NCBI RefSeq assembly: GCF_036962705.1
Contig: NZ_JBALOQ010000022.1
Span: forward strand, 124,001 to 188,000
Origin: Ferdinandcohnia sp036962705
GTDB lineage: Bacteria; Bacillota; Bacilli; Bacillales; Bacillaceae_L
Reading direction: 5' to 3'
DNA: 64,000 bases
The notes under the pieces were generated by a model, which saw nothing but the letters and a program-made list of their open reading frames with translations, ran no database searches and had not been told where the DNA came from. Both the position numbers and the translations under genes were made by a program. Positions 16,263 through 23,823 of this stretch are shown piece after piece; within the stretch, counting starts at the first letter, position 1, and each line of letters opens with the position of its first letter.

Positions 16263-16604
16263 CTATTTTTCTTTTGTAAAATCTAAAATGCGAATAGGGT
16301 TGCCAGAATTGTCTAGATAAATGGCATAGCGGCCTGGTGGGATGTCGTGAGGTTCTCTAACAAATTGAAGATTTTCTTTGTTCTTGTTGTAAAATTCATC
16401 TACACTATCGACTAAAAATACCCCACCAGCGGAAAGCCCTTCGTCATCATCCTCAATCATAAGACGAATATCTGTGTTTGGTAAATGTATGGCGGCAGTA
16501 TGCTCTCCTTCCCTCCATGCTTCTTCAAACCCTAGGTTTTCACGGTAAAATGCAAGAGACTCTTTAAGGTTTTTTACAGGGTGGTACAAGAACATTAATT
16601 TCAT
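16263..16604 (-). CDS. VOC-family protein, likely target of the adjacent TetR regulator
   Basis: The 113-residue glyoxalase-like protein has MFLYHPVKNLKESLAFYREN and FEEAWREGEHTAAIHLPNTD in the first half, GVFLVDSVDEFYNK and PGRYAIYLDNSGNPIRILDF in the second. It is a short single-chain VOC protein that would dimerise. The ATG at 16604 follows GGAGGAG. It is divergent from a TetR-type regulator, and the minus-strand promoter (TTGACG at 16662-16657, TACATA at about 16641-16636) lies inside a large palindrome, so it is probably repressed by that TetR. The ligand is unknown. Confidence 0.8.
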   Translation of the reverse strand: MKLMFLYHPVKNLKESLAFYRENLGFEEAWREGEHTAAIHLPNTDIRLMIEDDDEGLSAGGVFLVDSVDEFYNKNKENLQFVREPHDIPPGRYAIYLDNSGNPIRILDFTKEK

Positions 16605-16641
16605 TTCTCATTCTCCTCCATTAGATAATTTAATTATGTAT

Positions 16642-16680
16642 TACGTAAATGTGTTACGTCAAGCGTAATTCATTTACGTA
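16642..16680. promoter_or_regulatory. Palindromic operator between VOC and tetR genes
   Basis: The outer arms TACGTAAATG (16642-16651) and CATTTACGTA (16671-16680) are perfect inverted repeats, and inner arms TTACG (16654-16658) and CGTAA (16664-16668) are nested on the same centre. The 39-bp dyad overlaps the TTGACG -35 of the VOC promoter and the TTTACG -35 (16673-16678) of the tetR promoter, which is the classic position for a TetR dimer or two dimers. Confidence 0.75.
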
Positions 16681-16707
16681 TCTATGTCAATATGTTATTA
16701 TTAAGAT

Positions 16708-17226
16708 ATGAAAGAGTGGATACCAATACCAGGAACGAATAAAGATGCAATACTAAAGGTTGCTTTAGAGGAATTTAGTAGCAACGGATACAAAGTAGTA
16801 AATATCACAGAGCTTGCTGAAAAAGCGAATGTGACAACTGGTGCTATTTATCATCATTTTGGGTCAAAAACAAAGCTTTATGAAATTATTCGGGCAGAAA
16901 TGGAACAAAGGATTTTAGACAGAATGGAGGGTGCCGTATCTTTATTTGAAGATACATTTAGAAAGATTGAAGCTGCAATGATTATTGGTTTAGAGTTTGC
17001 AGTAAAAGTTAATATTTGTCGCTTGCTTTGTGAGGAATCTCCGGGAAAAAATAAAGATAAGGTGGAAGCTTTTTTTAACGAAATTAGTTCGGAATCCTCC
17101 CTTCCTATTTATATTATTGTTACTGCTTCATGGAGATCAATCTTAAAATCAATTGCAGAAGGTGAAATCACACTTGAACAAGGAAAGCAATTAGTTAAAT
17201 GGATGTTTAATAAAGAAACGAACTAA
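16708..17226 (+). CDS. TetR-family transcriptional regulator
   Basis: The 172-residue protein has the TetR helix-turn-helix at its N-terminus: ILKVALEEFSSNGY, then VNITELAEKANVTTGAIYHHFGSKTKL. The C-terminal half is an alpha-helical ligand and dimer domain (LEFAVKVNICRLLCEESPG and so on). It probably represses itself and the divergent VOC gene through the 39-bp dyad. The ATG at 16708 has no ribosome binding site; with TTTACG-17 bp-TATTAT (16673-16701) as promoter, the predicted transcript start falls on or next to the ATG, so a leaderless mRNA is possible. Confidence 0.88.
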   Translation: MKEWIPIPGTNKDAILKVALEEFSSNGYKVVNITELAEKANVTTGAIYHHFGSKTKLYEIIRAEMEQRILDRMEGAVSLFEDTFRKIEAAMIIGLEFAVKVNICRLLCEESPGKNKDKVEAFFNEISSESSLPIYIIVTASWRSILKSIAEGEITLEQGKQLVKWMFNKETN

Positions 17227-17251
17227 AAGCAATGCTTGTGCATTGCTTTTA
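17224..17251. terminator. Bidirectional terminator
   Basis: AAAAGCAATG and CATTGCTTTT pair across a CTTGTG loop, between the convergent tetR and YfiT-like genes. Confidence 0.85.
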
Positions 17252-17254
17252 AAT

Positions 17255-17776
17255 TTACCAATTTTTATTATTCACTAGAGTAGTTATATGCGCTAGATGA
17301 TGCTTACCATGCCAAGCGCAGAAACCTAAAAAGACGCCTAATTTCATTTCACCACCTTCTGGGTGAACATATGTCAATTGAAAATCATCCATTGAAAAAT
17401 TTTGTAAAAGTGTGACCCAGCGCTGGTGAACACCGTCAATGATAGCTAATGAAGCATCTACCGGTAAACTAGAATCTGATAGTTTAGCCCATTTCGCTTC
17501 ATCATAGGGTTTTATAACTGGGTTACGTTCTGTAGCGGCTAACTTAAACCGAATATACGAATTCATCGATGCATCTGCAATATGGTGTACAACTTGGCGA
17601 AGTGTCCATCCTCCATTTCGATAAGGTGTATCGAGCTGTTTATCTGTTAACTCTTTCACCACTTTCTTTACTAATGATGGTAAAGTCTCAATTTCCTTTA
17701 TCCAACTTGCTACTAATTCTTCTGTCAAATCTCCCTCAAACCGGAATTCACCTATCGGATATCGCTCATCCATCAT
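17255..17776 (-). CDS. DinB-superfamily metal-dependent hydrolase (YfiT/BstA-like)
   Basis: The 173-residue four-helix-bundle protein begins with MMDERYPIGEFRFEG and has the metal ligands of the YfiT group: a His in LRQVVHHIADASMNSY and a C-terminal pair in WHGKHHLAH (HxxxH). The family is the bacillithiol transferase/'putative metal-dependent hydrolase' group; in Bacillus the homologue is BstA/YfiT and probably conjugates bacillithiol or hydrolyses small substrates. The ATG at 17776 follows GGGAGGGG. Single gene. Confidence 0.85.
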   Translation of the reverse strand: MMDERYPIGEFRFEGDLTEELVASWIKEIETLPSLVKKVVKELTDKQLDTPYRNGGWTLRQVVHHIADASMNSYIRFKLAATERNPVIKPYDEAKWAKLSDSSLPVDASLAIIDGVHQRWVTLLQNFSMDDFQLTYVHPEGGEMKLGVFLGFCAWHGKHHLAHITTLVNNKNW

Positions 17777-17917
17777 TTGTCCCCTCCCAAAAAATAAAAT
17801 AATAAAATGCTTAATACTATTTTAACAAAAGTTTTTGAAATTTTCTGTATACATATTGCGGGTAGTTTGAATTGTTTTTATAACGGAGAATAAGCGAATC
17901 TTTTGGGATTCGCCTAT

Positions 17918-18313
17918 TTACATGATTTTTACATAAAAGGTACGAGTTCGTGGACCATCAAATTCACAAAAGTAAATTCCTTGCCACGTTCCTAAAAGTA
18001 AACGCCTATCTGCGATAATAACATGTTGTGATGCCCCGACTGTACTTGCTTTCATATGGGCAGCCGTGTTTCCTTCCATATGACGGTCAAGTTCATGATG
18101 CCAAGGGTACACTTCATCGAACCTACGCAGCATATCCCGTTTTACATCAGGGTCTGCATTTTCATTAATCGTAATTCCAGCCGTTGTATGAGGACAATAG
18201 ACAATCACTGCTCCCTCTTTAATTCCACTTTCATCAACAACTGCTTGAACTTTATCCGTTACATCAATCATTTGGTCACGATTATTTGTTTGTATAGTGA
18301 ACTTTTGCAGCAT
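17918..18313 (-). CDS. yjbQ: YjbQ/UPF0047 family protein
   Basis: The 131-residue protein shows the complete UPF0047 signature: VIVYCPHTTAGITINENADP (His and Asn of the pocket), the WHHELDRHMEGNTAAH segment and the C-terminal LLLGTWQGIYFCEFDGPRTR. Members form trimers, and some have weak thiamine-phosphate synthase activity; the physiological role is not settled. The ATG at 18313 follows GAAGGAG. It is followed on the same strand by nothing within 140 bp. Confidence 0.92.
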   Translation of the reverse strand: MLQKFTIQTNNRDQMIDVTDKVQAVVDESGIKEGAVIVYCPHTTAGITINENADPDVKRDMLRRFDEVYPWHHELDRHMEGNTAAHMKASTVGASQHVIIADRRLLLGTWQGIYFCEFDGPRTRTFYVKIM

Positions 18314-18337
18314 GCTTTCGTTATCTCCTTCGTCAAA

Positions 18338-18541
18338 TTATCCAAAAAATAAATCAAGAATGTTTGATGCAGTCGAGGAATTCTTGCTATAAAATTCGGA
18401 GTACCCACAGTTCTTACAATACACCACCGTAAAACGATTTTTTTGAATATCTAACATTTTAGTAAGCCCAGAACCAGTCATCGATACATCTTTTGTTCCA
18501 GCATTCGTGCTTCCACATTTAACACAGCCTTTTCTCTCCAT
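18338..18541 (-). CDS. Small zinc-ribbon protein
   Basis: 67 residues with two Cys pairs: GCVKCGSTNAG (C-x2-C) and VVYCKNCGYSEFY (C-x2-C), the pattern of a zinc ribbon. It ends with a hydrophobic tail. It resembles the widespread short 'zinc ribbon nucleic-acid-binding' proteins, but no partner is known. The start is the ATG at 18541 behind TTGGAGGGG; an upstream extension would add 21 residues lacking a ribosome binding site. It sits between yjbQ (24 bp downstream) and the epimerase gene. Confidence 0.78.
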   Translation of the reverse strand: MERKGCVKCGSTNAGTKDVSMTGSGLTKMLDIQKNRFTVVYCKNCGYSEFYSKNSSTASNILDLFFG

Positions 18542-18604
18542 AAAATCCCCTCCAATTTTAGTTCTAACACTATTGTTTACGGATTTATTGGAAAATAGTT
18601 TCAA

Positions 18605-19498
18605 CTACTTTGTATTTGTAATTTGTACAAGTGCTTCGTCGATTGTTGGATACGTAAATACAAATCCTTCTTTTTCAAGGCGTTCGGGAATAACCCACCT
18701 ACTTTTTAAAATTAATTCCGTTTCAGTTCTTATAAAAATTGCACCAAGTTCAAGCAGCCAAGCTGGTGAAGGTAAGCCTACATTTCGATTGAAACCTTTT
18801 CGGAGACTATTCATCAACTCGCGATTTGTAATTGGATTCGGTGTCGAGCAGTTAAAGACTCCAGTTAAGTGGTTGTGATCACGTATGTAAAGTATAATAT
18901 TGAACAAATCCTCAATATGAATCCAACTAAATTTTTGAGTACCAGGTCCCTGGATTCCACCCAGACCAAAGCGAACTAGATTTTTATATGGAATCATTAC
19001 ACCCCCACTGGATCCAAGCACGATAGAGATTCTTAGGGCTACCTGCCTAATATTCGGGAATTTATAAGAAAAAAAAGCTTCCTCCCACCTTTTTGCAACA
19101 TCCACTGAAAAACCAGTGCCAAATTCGCCTGTTTCTTCTGTCATTGGTCTATCTTCTGCATGTCGATAGATTGTTGCTGTGCTGGAATTGATCCATAATT
19201 CCGGCGGATTTTTGCATTCTTTGAGAGCACTACCTAAAATTTTTGTAGTTTCCGTTCGTGAAGTGTAAATTTCTTGTTTGTTTTTATCGTTGTATCTGCA
19301 GTTAACAGATTTCCCTGCAAGATTAATAAGCATTTCAGAATCCTCGAGTGCTTTTATGATACCTTCTCTATCTTTCCACAAGATATTTGGTGCATTTCTT
19401 GAAATGACTTTAACATCATAGCCAAGGTCAGTAAACTTTTTTGAAAAATAAGTACCCACAAAACCAGTACCACCCGCAAGGACAATCTTCTTTTTCAT
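18605..19498 (-). CDS. TIGR01777-type NAD(P)-dependent epimerase (YfhF-like)
   Basis: The 297-residue extended SDR has an N-terminal nucleotide motif GGTGFVGTYFSKKF, then MLINLAGKSVNCRY with the family 'NLAG' motif, and RTETTKILGSALKE. Middle elements are INSSTATIYRH and FSWIHIEDLFNIILYI, and the C-terminal DUF1731 helix region is GFNRNVGLPSPAWLLELG. This is the YfhF/SulA-like family (no biochemical role proven; loosely linked with cell division and plastid partitioning in plants). The ATG at 19498 follows AAAAAGGGGAT. Likely monocistronic. Confidence 0.9.
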   Translation of the reverse strand: MKKKIVLAGGTGFVGTYFSKKFTDLGYDVKVISRNAPNILWKDREGIIKALEDSEMLINLAGKSVNCRYNDKNKQEIYTSRTETTKILGSALKECKNPPELWINSSTATIYRHAEDRPMTEETGEFGTGFSVDVAKRWEEAFFSYKFPNIRQVALRISIVLGSSGGVMIPYKNLVRFGLGGIQGPGTQKFSWIHIEDLFNIILYIRDHNHLTGVFNCSTPNPITNRELMNSLRKGFNRNVGLPSPAWLLELGAIFIRTETELILKSRWVIPERLEKEGFVFTYPTIDEALVQITNTK

Positions 19499-19602
19499 AG
19501 CCCCATCCCCTTTTTTATATCTTTTACTAGTTTACCATTATTTGGTGATTATTACGAAAAAGGATTATAATAGATTTGAAACTAATAGGAAGGTTGTGAG
19601 GT

Positions 19603-20508
19603 ATGATTTACAAGAAGAGGACAGAATCCATCGACATGAAAATAATGAAGTCCCAAGATGCTCGAATGGATTTGAACATAACAGAGAAGCAGTATTTTTT
19701 AAATCAAATTAAGGGTTATGAAGGAGAATTGTTATTTGATTCATTCACAGAAAAGCTAGACTGTGATTGTTTGGTTTTAAATGATTTATTGCTTCAAATT
19801 AATAACATTACATTTCAAATTGATAGCCTGTTGCTTACACCCGAGGTACTCTATATATTTGAAGTGAAAAATTACGAAGTTGATTTTTATTACGAATCAG
19901 ACAGGCTATACAAGAAACCCAAAATAGAAAGGAACAATCCCCTCATCCAGCTTAATCGCAGTGAATCCTTACTTCGCCAATTTCTCCAAAGTCACGGATT
20001 TACAATACCAATTCAAGCATATGTTGTCTTTGTTAATCCCTCCTTCACTCTTTACCAAGCACCACTCAATATTCCGATAATCTTCTCAACACAACTAAAT
20101 GTATTTTTTCAAAATCTTAATAAGTCTACTACAAAATTAAATAATAAACATAAAGTGCTTGCGGAAAAATTAGTTTCATTGCATATGCAGGAGTCTCCCT
20201 ATAGTGCGCTACCTGGGTATGAGTATGAGCAATTACGAAAAGGGATTTGTTGTGGGAAGTGTGGAAGTTTATCGGTGGAGATTAATGGTAGAAATTGCGT
20301 TTGTATAGGCTGTGGTCATAAAGAATTGGTTAATGATGCTGTAATACGCAGCGTGGAGGAATTGAAGCTTTTGTTCCCTGTATATAAGATTAGGACGAAT
20401 TTGGTTCAGGAGTGGTGCAGGGTTGTGGAGTCGAAGAAGAGAGTCCAAAGAATCCTTGAAAAGAATTATAAAATCGTTAGAAACAATCGGTGGACCTATT
20501 ACGAATAA
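19603..20508 (+). CDS. NERD-domain nuclease-related protein with C-terminal zinc ribbon
   Basis: The 301-residue protein has the NERD nuclease-like core: GYEGELLFDSF (the conserved G-x-E-G-E), then ITFQIDSLLLTPEVLYIFEV with the Asp and the FEVKNY motif whose Glu and Lys correspond to the restriction-endonuclease-like site. After a middle of about 90 residues comes a zinc ribbon (CCGKCGSLSVEING, then CVCIGCGHKE) and a basic end. NERD proteins are plasmid and chromosomal proteins of unsettled role, presumed DNA processing. The protein lies immediately upstream of the palindrome array, 57 bp from its first hairpin. Confidence 0.88.
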   Translation: MIYKKRTESIDMKIMKSQDARMDLNITEKQYFLNQIKGYEGELLFDSFTEKLDCDCLVLNDLLLQINNITFQIDSLLLTPEVLYIFEVKNYEVDFYYESDRLYKKPKIERNNPLIQLNRSESLLRQFLQSHGFTIPIQAYVVFVNPSFTLYQAPLNIPIIFSTQLNVFFQNLNKSTTKLNNKHKVLAEKLVSLHMQESPYSALPGYEYEQLRKGICCGKCGSLSVEINGRNCVCIGCGHKELVNDAVIRSVEELKLLFPVYKIRTNLVQEWCRVVESKKRVQRILEKNYKIVRNNRWTYYE

Positions 20509-20564
20509 TAGTGTTTTTCAAGGGTTTGCTATTCGTAGATATTTTATAATAAAACTAACTAGGT

Positions 20565-20957
20565 TTGTATTTGAGGAGCCGTGTCAGAGACAAAAAGCTG
20601 ATGAAATTGGCGATGTATGTCTTCGAGATCCAGTCTCAGAGACATTTAACGAGCGGACTAACTTTCTTTTGTCTTTGAGAAGCTCTATCAGGGACAAATA
20701 GCTGATAAAATTGCCGGTTTTTGTCTTCGAGAGCTAGTCTCAGAGACATTTAACGAGTAGACTAACTAGAATTTGTCTTTGAGAAGCTGTGTCAGAGACA
20801 AAAAGCTGATGAAATTGGCGATCTATGTCTTCGAGAGCTAGTCTCAGAGACATTTTAAAAGCGGACTAACTAGAATTTGTCTTTGAGAACTGGTGTCAGA
20901 GACAATTGGCAGACGAAATTGCTAGAGTTTGTATTTGATCCTCAGTCTCATGGACAA
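20565..20957. repeat. Array of eight 29-bp palindromes at exact 52-bp pitch
   Basis: Imperfect palindromes start at 20565, 20617, 20669, 20721, 20773, 20825, 20877 and 20929, exactly 52 bp apart, each 29 bp long with 23-bp intervals; a ninth, degenerate one begins near 20979. A typical one reads TTGTCTTTGAG-loop-TCAGAGACAA or ATGTCTTCGAG-loop-CTCAGAGACAT. The intervals alternate between two families (AAAGCTGATGAAATTGGCGA and TTAACGAGCGGACTAAC types), so the array is four copies of a 104-bp dimer. Both strands form about 10-bp stems. No open frame follows the period, since 52 and 104 are not multiples of three. Confidence 0.92.
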
Positions 20958-21029
20958 TTCGAATCCAAAAGCCAAAAAATGTCTTTGTTCGAGATCTGTT
21001 GTCAAAAATAAATTTCTATAAAACTAAAA

Positions 21030-21053
21030 CAAGCACCCTCCCGCGGGTGCTTG
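21030..21053 (-). terminator. Terminator after ribU
   Basis: On the minus strand CAAGCACCC and GGGTGCTTG pair with TTTTAGTTTT after. It is 13 bp downstream of the ribU stop. Confidence 0.8.
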
Positions 21054-21066
21054 CCTATCAAATCAT

Positions 21067-21639
21067 TTATATCGACGCTTGTTTATTTATCCATGGATGT
21101 AGACGAGCATACAGCAACATGAAGAGTGTTGTTACGATCAATCCTTTTAGTAAGTTAAACGGAAGGATTGCGTAAACCACCATTTTGAGTGTTTCTGGTG
21201 ATGACATCGCCGGTATATTCAAGAAAAAGTTGAATGCCGGTAGGAAGACATAGTAGTTAAGAACACTCATGATAATCGCCATCATTGCTGTACCGCCAAT
21301 TAATCCGATAGTTAAGCCTAATTTTGTTTTTAACAGTCTGAAAATGTAGTAGGTTGTTAGGACGAAAATAATCCCAGCTACAAAGTTAGAAATATGGCCG
21401 ACTGGTACGCCTGTTTCACTGCCGGTGATGAAATAATCAATCATGTTTTTGAATAATTCAACTAATATACCGGCCATCGGTCCAAAAATTAGTGCTGCAA
21501 GTAATGCTGGAACATCGCTAAAGTCGACGTTCAAAAAGCTTGGGAATGTTGGCAATGGGAAGTTGAGAAACATTAAAATATACGAAATCGTACTCAACAT
21601 TGCAATTGCCACAAATTGACGTAAAGGTATTTTTTTCAT
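21067..21639 (-). CDS. ribU: ECF transporter riboflavin-binding S component RibU
   Basis: The 190-residue membrane protein has about six hydrophobic segments. It opens with LRQFVAIAMLSTISYILMFL, then the S-component FPSFLNVDFSDVPALLAALI, FGPMAGILVELFKNMIDYFI and the TGSETGVPVGHISNF segment. This pattern and the RFN (FMN) riboswitch upstream identify it as riboflavin uptake protein RibU, working with the EcfA-EcfA'-EcfT energy module encoded elsewhere. The ATG at 21639 follows GAGAGGAAAG. Expression should fall when FMN is abundant. Confidence 0.93.
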   Translation of the reverse strand: MKKIPLRQFVAIAMLSTISYILMFLNFPLPTFPSFLNVDFSDVPALLAALIFGPMAGILVELFKNMIDYFITGSETGVPVGHISNFVAGIIFVLTTYYIFRLLKTKLGLTIGLIGGTAMMAIIMSVLNYYVFLPAFNFFLNIPAMSSPETLKMVVYAILPFNLLKGLIVTTLFMLLYARLHPWINKQASI

Positions 21640-21713
21640 TTTTTCTTTCCTCTCCTCTTTTGTCGATCCACCTCAAAAGAAGAAAGGTTCGGCTTTTAAG
21701 ACATACCCAAATA

Positions 21714-21743
21714 AAAACCCCCAAGAATTAGCTTCTTGAGGGA
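21714..21743 (-). terminator. RFN-controlled terminator upstream of ribU
   Basis: CCCTCAAGAA and TTCTTGGGGG form a stem followed by TTTTT on the minus strand, between the FMN aptamer and the ribU ribosome binding site. Confidence 0.75.
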
Positions 21744-21807
21744 GTTAATGAAAAGGCATGCTTAATAAACGTTCAATCAATTAAAATTTTTTGAACGCGC
21801 AGAACCT

Positions 21808-21932
21808 CCATCTTCTCCCATCCAGACTATACTGTCGGCTTTGGAATCGCACCAAATCCTGCCTTGCGGCTCGCGGGCTTAGAGAGTACACTCATCACCG
21901 CCGGTCGGGATTTTCACCCGGCCCCGAAGATA
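21808..21932 (-). promoter_or_regulatory. FMN riboswitch (RFN element)
   Basis: The minus strand carries the full set of RFN blocks: TATCTTCGGGGCCGGGTGAA, AATCCCGACCGGCGGT, AGCCCGCGAGCC, GGATTTGGTGCGATTCC, AAAGCCGACAGT and AGTCTGGATGGGAGAAGAT. It directs ribU about 170 bp downstream and should cause termination when FMN binds. Confidence 0.97.
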
Positions 21933-22052
21933 GATCAATATTTAATTTCACTTTATTTTATCAAGTTTAAGGACTATTGTGAAGCAATATGCTTAAAACA
22001 GCTCAAATTCTTATGAAAAGCCCCTACTAAACAAGCGAGAGGCCAAGTTAAC

Positions 22053-23054
22053 TTACTTTCCATCAACGACTTCTTTTAAAATTTCATATGAACGTTTTTG
22101 TTTATCCGGATCATAAATGTAAGAAACGGCCATTAGTTCATCGACATTATATTTTTCTTGGAAGCTTGTTAATTGATTGCGAATAGAATCCTTGCTTCCT
22201 AACAATGTAACACTTGACATGGAGGTTGCCATTTCTTTTTCTTGTTGGCTCCATAGACCATCCATGCTATCGACTGGTGGCTGTAATGGATTTTGTGTAC
22301 CACGGACAATGTTTAAGAAAAATTGCTGCATGGTTGTAATTTCTCGTCTTGCATCTTCGTCTGTTTCAGTACCAATAACATTTAGGCAAACCATCATGTA
22401 AGGTGAGCTTAAATATTCGGATGGTTCAAATCGATCTCGATAAATGGAGATAGCCTCTTCCATAAATCGTGGTGCAAAGTGTGAAGCAAATGCATATGGG
22501 AGTCCTAATTTTGCTGCCAAATAGGCTGAATCCGTTGAAGAACCAAGAATATAGATTGGCACATTAGTACCTACTCCAGGATATGCTTTTACATAGCCTT
22601 GACGTTCCATCGGTCCGAAGTATGTTAGTAATGCATTTACATCATTTGGGAAAGTGTAAACAGAGTCATTATTTGATCGTCTTAATGCTCCTGCTGTCAT
22701 CATGTCAGTTCCAGGAGCTCGACCAAGCCCTAAATCAAGGCGATTTGGATAGATGGTCGCCATTGTTCCGAATTGTTCAGCCACAACTAGTGGTGAATGG
22801 TTGGGTAGCATTACACCGCCTGAACCAACTCTGATTTTTTTTGTATGCTCTAAAGTATGTTTAATTAGAATGGGTGTTGCAGAACTGACTAACGTTGGTG
22901 AATTGTGATGTTCCGCAATCCAATATCGTGTGTACCCCATTTTTTCAGTAGCTTGAGCTAAATTAATCATTGCATCTATAGCGTCTTTCTGATTTTGCCC
23001 TTTACGAATTGGTGCAAGATTTAGAACGGAGACTGGAATATTTATATTTGTCAT
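22053..23054 (-). CDS. LLM-class flavin-dependent oxidoreductase (MsnO8-type), second copy
   Basis: A 333-residue luciferase-like flavoprotein sharing with the protein at 1880-2869 the motifs GYTRYWIAEHHNSP, RVGSGGVMLPNHSPLVVAEQ and PNRLDLGLGRAPGTD, but the two differ across most of the length. The chosen start is the ATG at 23054 with GAAAGG about 9 bp upstream; two upstream in-frame ATGs would place that site inside the gene. It lies directly upstream of the RFN-RibU unit. An FMN user beside a riboflavin importer is suggestive, but it is upstream of the riboswitch and so not controlled by it. Confidence 0.88.
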   Translation of the reverse strand: MTNINIPVSVLNLAPIRKGQNQKDAIDAMINLAQATEKMGYTRYWIAEHHNSPTLVSSATPILIKHTLEHTKKIRVGSGGVMLPNHSPLVVAEQFGTMATIYPNRLDLGLGRAPGTDMMTAGALRRSNNDSVYTFPNDVNALLTYFGPMERQGYVKAYPGVGTNVPIYILGSSTDSAYLAAKLGLPYAFASHFAPRFMEEAISIYRDRFEPSEYLSSPYMMVCLNVIGTETDEDARREITTMQQFFLNIVRGTQNPLQPPVDSMDGLWSQQEKEMATSMSSVTLLGSKDSIRNQLTSFQEKYNVDELMAVSYIYDPDKQKRSYEILKEVVDGK

Positions 23055-23166
23055 TTGCATTGTCCTTTCTTCCATTTTTCTTAAGTACTATCTTATCAAC
23101 TAAGGAGATAGAAACAAACTTTCCTGCTTACACCTATTAAATCATCATTAGCATCTTTGATTTTGT

Positions 23167-23712
23167 CTACTCCTCTAATTTCGTTACTTTCACCCTCCAT
23201 ATCATGTGATCAAATCCTTCACCCCAGTAATCCTTTAAAACATAATCAGGATTACCAAATTTGTTCTTCCAAATTTTTTGTGCATTCTTATAACCACTAT
23301 CTAAACAAATATCCTCTATGTTTTTATTTATTAAAGCTGCAAAAAGTGATTGTAACAGCCTATTTCCAATACCTTTCCTTTGAAAGTCCGGATGAACAAA
23401 TATAGTTCCTACCTCAACAAAATCACATAAGGCACCATTCGTACTTTTACAAATTATGCTGCTTACAGGACCATATTCGATTGTTCCAACTATTATATCG
23501 CCATAGGTGGCAATTAGAAAATATCGGTTCTGACCGTCACTTTCATAATCACTTTGTAAATAACTCTTTTTAGTTTCAATTTCTTCGTCAATATCCTTTG
23601 TTAAATGACCTATTCCTTCCTTTTCAAAAGTGTCCATAATGACATCTCTAAAAAAGAGATGAAGCTCTTCCAGGTCTTCGACTTTAGGCCTTCTGATTTC
23701 TATATTTGTCAC
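23167..23712 (-). CDS. GNAT-family N-acetyltransferase
   Basis: The 181-residue protein has the acetyl-CoA motif VEVGTIFVHPDFQRKGIG followed by NRLLQSLFAALINK (motif A), preceded by IVGTIEYGP. Acceptor substrate unknown. The C-terminal WKNKFGNPDYVLKDYWG is characteristic of a subgroup annotated simply as GNAT. Divergent from the NhaC antiporter, about 110 bp apart. Confidence 0.88.
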   Translation of the reverse strand: MTNIEIRRPKVEDLEELHLFFRDVIMDTFEKEGIGHLTKDIDEEIETKKSYLQSDYESDGQNRYFLIATYGDIIVGTIEYGPVSSIICKSTNGALCDFVEVGTIFVHPDFQRKGIGNRLLQSLFAALINKNIEDICLDSGYKNAQKIWKNKFGNPDYVLKDYWGEGFDHMIWRVKVTKLEE

Positions 23713-23823
23713 TTAGCCGCCCTCCAATGGTTTAAAATTTCTCCATTAACCTTACTAAAATACTCGCATCCAAAATTGGTCATACTAACCAAATGAAGAT
23801 TTTCAACATGGGAGGTTTATCTG

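Noticed and set aside
20565..20957. CRISPR array (29-bp repeats, 23-bp spacers, constant pitch)
   Set aside because: The repeats are themselves palindromes with many mismatches, the spacers fall into two repeating families instead of being unique, and there are no cas genes in the window.
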